From Thiodiazotropha sp037384425 (GTDB taxonomy: Bacteria; Pseudomonadota; Gammaproteobacteria; Chromatiales; Chromatiaceae), in NCBI GenBank assembly GCA_037384425.1, contig JARROA010000022.1, positions 1-64,000 of the forward strand: a stretch of 64,000 nt of DNA, written 5' to 3'. Below are positions 63,794 through 64,000 of this stretch, in pieces. The notes under the pieces are model-generated. The model searched no databases. It worked only from the letters and a program-made list of their open reading frames with translations, and was not told the origin of the DNA. Numbering within the stretch: the stretch's first letter is position 1; every line of letters starts with the position of its first letter. The position numbers and the translations under genes are program-made.

Positions 63794-63827
63794 CAGGAAC
63801 AGTTCCACCGCCGCAAAGGAAATTACC

Positions 63828-64000
63828 ATGTCACTCAAAAGTCAGCTCTATAAATCCATTCGGAGCATGCCAAGCTGTATTGCCGGCGGTTATATAGACC
63901 TGGAAAAAGAAGAACTGGTAGCCATGTTGGCGGTGGAGTACTACCCGAAGGACAAGCTGGAGCGTTTGGTCGGAATTACGGAGGATCTATTTCAAGGACA
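63828..64000 (+). CDS. Second Roadblock/LC7-like protein (partial, cut by window end)
   Basis: 57 codons from ATG 63828, with AAAGGA 7 nt upstream. It aligns over its full seen length with the previous protein: MSL.xQL..SI.S.P.C.A.GY.D and the end LFQG. Tandem paralogue of the gene at 63389. The remainder lies outside the window. Confidence 0.7.
   Translation, partial: MSLKSQLYKSIRSMPSCIAGGYIDLEKEELVAMLAVEYYPKDKLERLVGITEDLFQG

Overview
The window looks like part of the chromosome of a GC-rich gammaproteobacterium with a respiratory, microaerobic or facultatively anaerobic lifestyle. The gene set (napFDAGHBC with narXL, cytochrome bd with CydX and CydDC, an octaheme tetrathionate-reductase-like cytochrome, a bufferin-type copper-peptide operon, PtsP, RppH, leucine/isoleucine/arginine biosynthesis genes) would suit a sulfur-oxidising Chromatiales/Thiotrichales-type bacterium, free-living or symbiotic. 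That placement is inference from gene content, not a database match.

Layout. 1-2633 (-): 877-residue N-terminal part of a secreted protein with a haem-type CxxCH motif, five PKD domains, two CBM2-like modules and a 12-bp minisatellite-coded linker, running off the window. 2634-5225: almost gene-free, holding the wreck of a glycerophosphodiester phosphodiesterase gene. 5226-8090: a PleD-type response regulator/diguanylate cyclase, a NYN-LOTUS protein and a DUF3616 protein. 8139-18619: nitrate block, narXL, then napFDAGHBC, then moaA; the nap promoter region carries two perfect 7-2-7 NarL/NarP sites and a perfect FNR box. 18801-24190 (-): MscS channel, then hvf/buf-type peptide operon (precursor, MNIO enzyme, partner, DoxX) and a CopD-like membrane protein. 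24389-47557: mostly housekeeping (argD, argF, ptsP, rppH, leuA, argG, ilvC, ilvN, ilvB), a histidine kinase/response-regulator-TPR pair, and assorted small genes. 48159-57441: cytochrome bd locus (cydA, cydB, cydX, octaheme cytochrome, cytochrome b, cydD, cydC); cydA as given is broken by an internal deletion plus frameshift exactly at the quinol-binding loop. 58106-59821: proS. 60424-64000: an unusual cluster of a degenerate receiver protein, a Ras-like COG2229 GTPase, an ABC-type ATPase fused to a Cys-based protein phosphatase, and two tandem Roadblock-like proteins (the last cut by the window end), preceded by a perfect FNR-type palindrome.

How it fits together. Nitrate sensed by NarX-NarL, together with an FNR-type regulator, should drive the periplasmic nitrate reductase; MoaA contributes its molybdenum cofactor. 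A cytochrome bd pathway and the octaheme cytochrome are other electron outlets. The 3'-terminal cluster is the best candidate for an undescribed system: GTPase plus Roadblock pairs are polarity or signalling switches elsewhere, and the ATPase-phosphatase fusion is an unfamiliar partner.

Intergenic regions carry a family of short palindromes built on GGTGGGGC...GCCCCACC or GGTGCGGC...GCCGCACC, plus larger MITE-like inverted repeats. No tRNA, rRNA, CRISPR array or complete insertion sequence was recognised.
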